In this document: one piece after another, positions 61,333 to 64,000 of the stretch | How the letters are laid out: every line of letters starts with the position of its first letter | Position numbering within the stretch: position 1 is the stretch's first letter | NCBI RefSeq assembly: GCF_023716465.1 | Contig: NZ_CP092415.1 | Span: 2,147,501 to 2,211,500 of the forward strand | Length of the DNA: 64,000 nucleotides | Direction of reading: 5' to 3' | Source of the DNA: Flagellimonas marinaquae | Lineage (GTDB): Bacteria; Bacteroidota; Bacteroidia; Flavobacteriales; Flavobacteriaceae | Position numbers and translations under genes: made by a program | Notes under the pieces: model-generated | What the model was told of the DNA's origin: nothing | The model's database searches: none | Seen by the model: only the letters and a program-made list of their open reading frames with translations

Positions 61333-64000
61333 ATGGCAGAAAATCCAACAATACGACTTAATAAAGTTCTTAGAGAATTGAACATTTCACTGGATAGAGC
61401 GGTCGACTATCTCAACTCGGAAGGGCATGAGGTAGAGGCACGTCCTACCACCAAGATTTCCAATGAAGTGTATCAAGTTCTGTTGGATGAATTCCAAACG
61501 GATAAGAGCAAAAAGGTTGCTTCCAAGGAAGTTGGTGAAGAAAAAAGAAAGGAGAAGGAAGCTATCCGAATGCGAATGGAGAAAGAGCAGGAGGAGCGCA
61601 GATTGGCCAAAGAAAAGAAAGAAGCCGAGCAGCAGGTCGTGAAGGCCAAGGCCGAATTATCCGGTCCAAAAACTGTGGGTAAAATTGATTTGGACAAAAA
61701 ACCCGAACAACCTAAAAAGGAGGAGCCCAAGAAAGAGGAAGCTCCAAAACCCGAACCGGAAAAGGTTCAGGAAAAAGCTCCTGAAAAAGAAACGCCAAAA
61801 GTCGAGGCTCCAGCTCCCGTAAAAGAAAAGCCAGAAGAGAAAACAGAGCAAAAGGTCGAGGTAAAAGAGGAAGAAAAGCAGTCTACGGAAGAGGTAGGCA
61901 CAGGAACCATAAAGACCAATTATCAAAAACTTTCCGGACCAAAAATAACCGGGGACAAAATAGACTTATCGCAATTTAAAAAGCCTGCGAAAAAGAAAAA
62001 AGAAGATACCCAAAAGTCAAAAACTGGCGGAGGATCTTCCGATGGGGCAGAGCGTAAAAAGCGAAGAAGGAGAATAGTTAAGAATGGCCCACAAGCTGGT
62101 GGAGGTCGTAATAACAGAGGAGGCGCGGGTAGAAAAGGACAGCGTTCCAATGCACCCAAGGTAGAGCCTACCGAAGAAGAAGTACAAAAACAAGTACGTG
62201 AGACCCTCGAAAAACTACAGGGTAAATCCAACAAAGGGCGAGGAGCAAAATATAGAAGGGAGAAAAGAGATCAGCACCGTCAGCAAACGGAAAAAGATCT
62301 TGAACAACAGGAATTGGAAAGCAAGATTTTAAAGGTGACCGAATTTGTTACCGTGAACGAACTTGCCACGATGATGAATGTATCCACTACCCAGATAATT
62401 TCAGCGTGTATGTCTTTGGGCATCATGGTAACCATGAATCAGCGATTGGATGCTGAAACACTTTCCATTGTAGCAGACGAATTTGGTTATGAGGTCGAGT
62501 TTGTAACGGCCGAGATCGAGGAAACCATCGATGAGGTGGAGGATGCTCCAGAAGACTTGAAACCAAGGGCGCCCATTGTTACTGTAATGGGGCACGTAGA
62601 CCACGGTAAAACATCGCTTCTGGATTACATTCGTGAAGAAAATGTAATCGCAGGGGAAAGTGGAGGAATTACGCAGCATATTGGAGCCTACGGTGTATCA
62701 CTGGAAGATGGTCAAAGAATTGCTTTCTTGGATACTCCGGGTCACGAAGCGTTTACCGCAATGAGGGCTCGTGGAGCACAGGTAACCGACATTGCCATTA
62801 TCGTAATTGCAGCGGATGACGATATCATGCCGCAAACGAAAGAAGCAATCAGCCATGCCCAAGCGGCCGGGGTGCCCATAGTATTCGCGATCAACAAAGT
62901 GGATAAGCCTACGGCAAATCCTGATAAGATAAAAGAAGGATTGGCGCAAATGAACCTTTTGGTCGAAGATTGGGGGGGTAAAGTGCAATCGCACGATATT
63001 TCCGCAAAAACTGGTCAAGGCGTTCAAGAACTTTTGGAAAAAGTTTTGCTTGAGGCCGAGTTATTGGAATTGAAAGCAAATCCAGAACGTTTGGCAACGG
63101 GAACCGTGGTAGAAGCATTTTTGGACAAAGGCCGGGGTTATGTGGCGACCATTTTGGTCCAGACCGGTACATTGAACATTGGTGATTATGTATTGGCGGG
63201 AACCTGTAGCGGTAAAGTTAAGGCCATGCAAGATGAAAGAGGACATAATATTACAAGTGCCGGACCCTCCACGCCAATATCTATTTTGGGATTGGACGGG
63301 GCGCCGCAGGCAGGTGATAAGTTCCATGTGTTGGAAGATGAGCGGGAAGCCAAGCAAATTGCGGCAAAGCGTTCCCAATTACAACGCGAACAATCCGTAA
63401 GAACACAACGTCACATTACATTGGACGAAATTGGACGTAGAATTGCGTTGGGCGACTTCCAGGAGCTGAACATTATCCTAAAAGGTGATGTAGATGGTTC
63501 TGTAGAAGCTTTAACGGATTCCTTCCAAAAATTGTCCACAGATGAGATACAAGTCAACATCATACATAAAGGCGTAGGAGCGATAACAGAATCAGATGTA
63601 TTGTTGGCTAGTGCCTCCGATGCGATTATAATCGGATTTAACGTAAGGCCGATGGGCAATGCTCGAACCATTGCTGATAAAGAGGAGATCGATATCAGGA
63701 CCTACTCCATTATTTATGACGCCATCAACGATCTTAAAGATGCGATGGAAGGCATGTTGTCTCCAGAGATGAAAGAAGAAATCACCGGTAATGCCGAGAT
63801 TAGGGAGACTTTCAAGATTTCGAAAGTGGGAACCATTGCAGGATGTATGGTCACCAGTGGTAAAATCTTTAGAAACTCCAATATTAGGCTGATCAGGGAT
63901 GGTGTAGTAATCTATACCGGGGAGCTCGCCTCGTTGAAGCGATTCAAGGATGATGTAAAAGAAGTTTCCAAAGGGTACGACTGCGGACTACAGATCAAGA
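61333..64000 (+). CDS. infB: Translation initiation factor IF-2 (partial, runs off the end)
   Basis: Open from ATG 61333 to the window end (889 codons). The first ~60 residues match the IF-2 N-domain ([22 protein letters not shown]). Next is a long Lys/Glu/Pro-rich linker to about residue 320 with an RRRR-containing basic block. The G domain starts with GHVDHGKT at residues 420-427, then DTPGHEAF (switch II) and NKVDKPTA. Domain II and the start of the C-terminal fMet-tRNA-binding part follow ([19 protein letters not shown]). It delivers initiator tRNA to 30S. Only the last few dozen residues should be missing. Confidence 0.97.
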   Translation, partial: MAENPTIRLNKVLRELNISLDRAVDYLNSEGHEVEARPTTKISNEVYQVLLDEFQTDKSKKVASKEVGEEKRKEKEAIRMRMEKEQEERRLAKEKKEAEQQVVKAKAELSGPKTVGKIDLDKKPEQPKKEEPKKEEAPKPEPEKVQEKAPEKETPKVEAPAPVKEKPEEKTEQKVEVKEEEKQSTEEVGTGTIKTNYQKLSGPKITGDKIDLSQFKKPAKKKKEDTQKSKTGGGSSDGAERKKRRRRIVKNGPQAGGGRNNRGGAGRKGQRSNAPKVEPTEEEVQKQVRETLEKLQGKSNKGRGAKYRREKRDQHRQQTEKDLEQQELESKILKVTEFVTVNELATMMNVSTTQIISACMSLGIMVTMNQRLDAETLSIVADEFGYEVEFVTAEIEETIDEVEDAPEDLKPRAPIVTVMGHVDHGKTSLLDYIREENVIAGESGGITQHIGAYGVSLEDGQRIAFLDTPGHEAFTAMRARGAQVTDIAIIVIAADDDIMPQTKEAISHAQAAGVPIVFAINKVDKPTANPDKIKEGLAQMNLLVEDWGGKVQSHDISAKTGQGVQELLEKVLLEAELLELKANPERLATGTVVEAFLDKGRGYVATILVQTGTLNIGDYVLAGTCSGKVKAMQDERGHNITSAGPSTPISILGLDGAPQAGDKFHVLEDEREAKQIAAKRSQLQREQSVRTQRHITLDEIGRRIALGDFQELNIILKGDVDGSVEALTDSFQKLSTDEIQVNIIHKGVGAITESDVLLASASDAIIIGFNVRPMGNARTIADKEEIDIRTYSIIYDAINDLKDAMEGMLSPEMKEEITGNAEIRETFKISKVGTIAGCMVTSGKIFRNSNIRLIRDGVVIYTGELASLKRFKDDVKEVSKGYDCGLQIK

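Overview
The window comes from a marine flavobacterium (Bacteroidota, Flavobacteriaceae; the gene content resembles Zobellia, Maribacter or Muricauda-type genomes, but the genus cannot be fixed from the sequence alone). Evidence: SusC/SusD pair, Bacteroidota promoters of the TTTG...TAnnTTTG type, no obvious Shine-Dalgarno sites, many lipoprotein signals, and a rimP-nusA-infB operon with Bacteroidota features.

Layout. 1-13.5 kb is mixed housekeeping: thioredoxin-like protein, MFS permease, AAA/DUF4143 ATPase, DNA polymerase I, exported glycosylasparaginase, CutC, membrane metallophosphoesterase, a thioredoxin-fold protein without its cysteines, a large DUF2723 membrane protein and tRNA-Gln. 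13.8-32.8 kb is a complete alginate utilisation locus: PL6 and PL17 lyases, KdgF, SusC/SusD, a FadR-type GntR regulator, an MFS permease, two SDRs, KDG kinase, KDPG aldolase, a second PfkB kinase and an odd Nramp-fold transporter. Alginate is cut outside and in the periplasm, imported, turned into DEH, reduced to KDG, phosphorylated and split to pyruvate and glyceraldehyde-3-phosphate. The two lyase/SusCD promoters and the regulator's own promoter carry the same 12-bp palindrome repeated every 13 bp on top of the -7 box.

32.9-44.1 kb (minus strand) is a nitrous oxide respiration and nitric oxide defence region: cytochrome c, fasciclin, clade II NosZ, NosL, NosD, NosF, NosY and two unnamed membrane proteins, followed by Rrf2 regulator, Ric/ScdA, hemerythrin, a small membrane protein and truncated haemoglobin. 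A shared 20-bp palindrome (AAAGGAY-N6-RTCCTTT) sits before nos, ric and, in degenerate form, rrf2, and an FNR-like box lies near -42 of the predicted nos promoter. No nitrite or NO reductase is in the window.

44.3-47.5 kb holds an AraC regulator with DUF5367, DUF1772 and NmrA-type genes. 47.5-48.2 kb is a decayed stretch with an internally deleted serine hydrolase. 48.2-59.2 kb carries exported proteins (amidohydrolase, two PD40 propellers, an NTF2-like protein), a GNAT acetyltransferase, a membrane class III cyclase, a propionyl/acetyl-CoA synthetase and a 1137-residue secreted multidomain protein. 59.4-64 kb is rimP-nusA-infB, with a terminator-like hairpin in the leader and infB running off the end.
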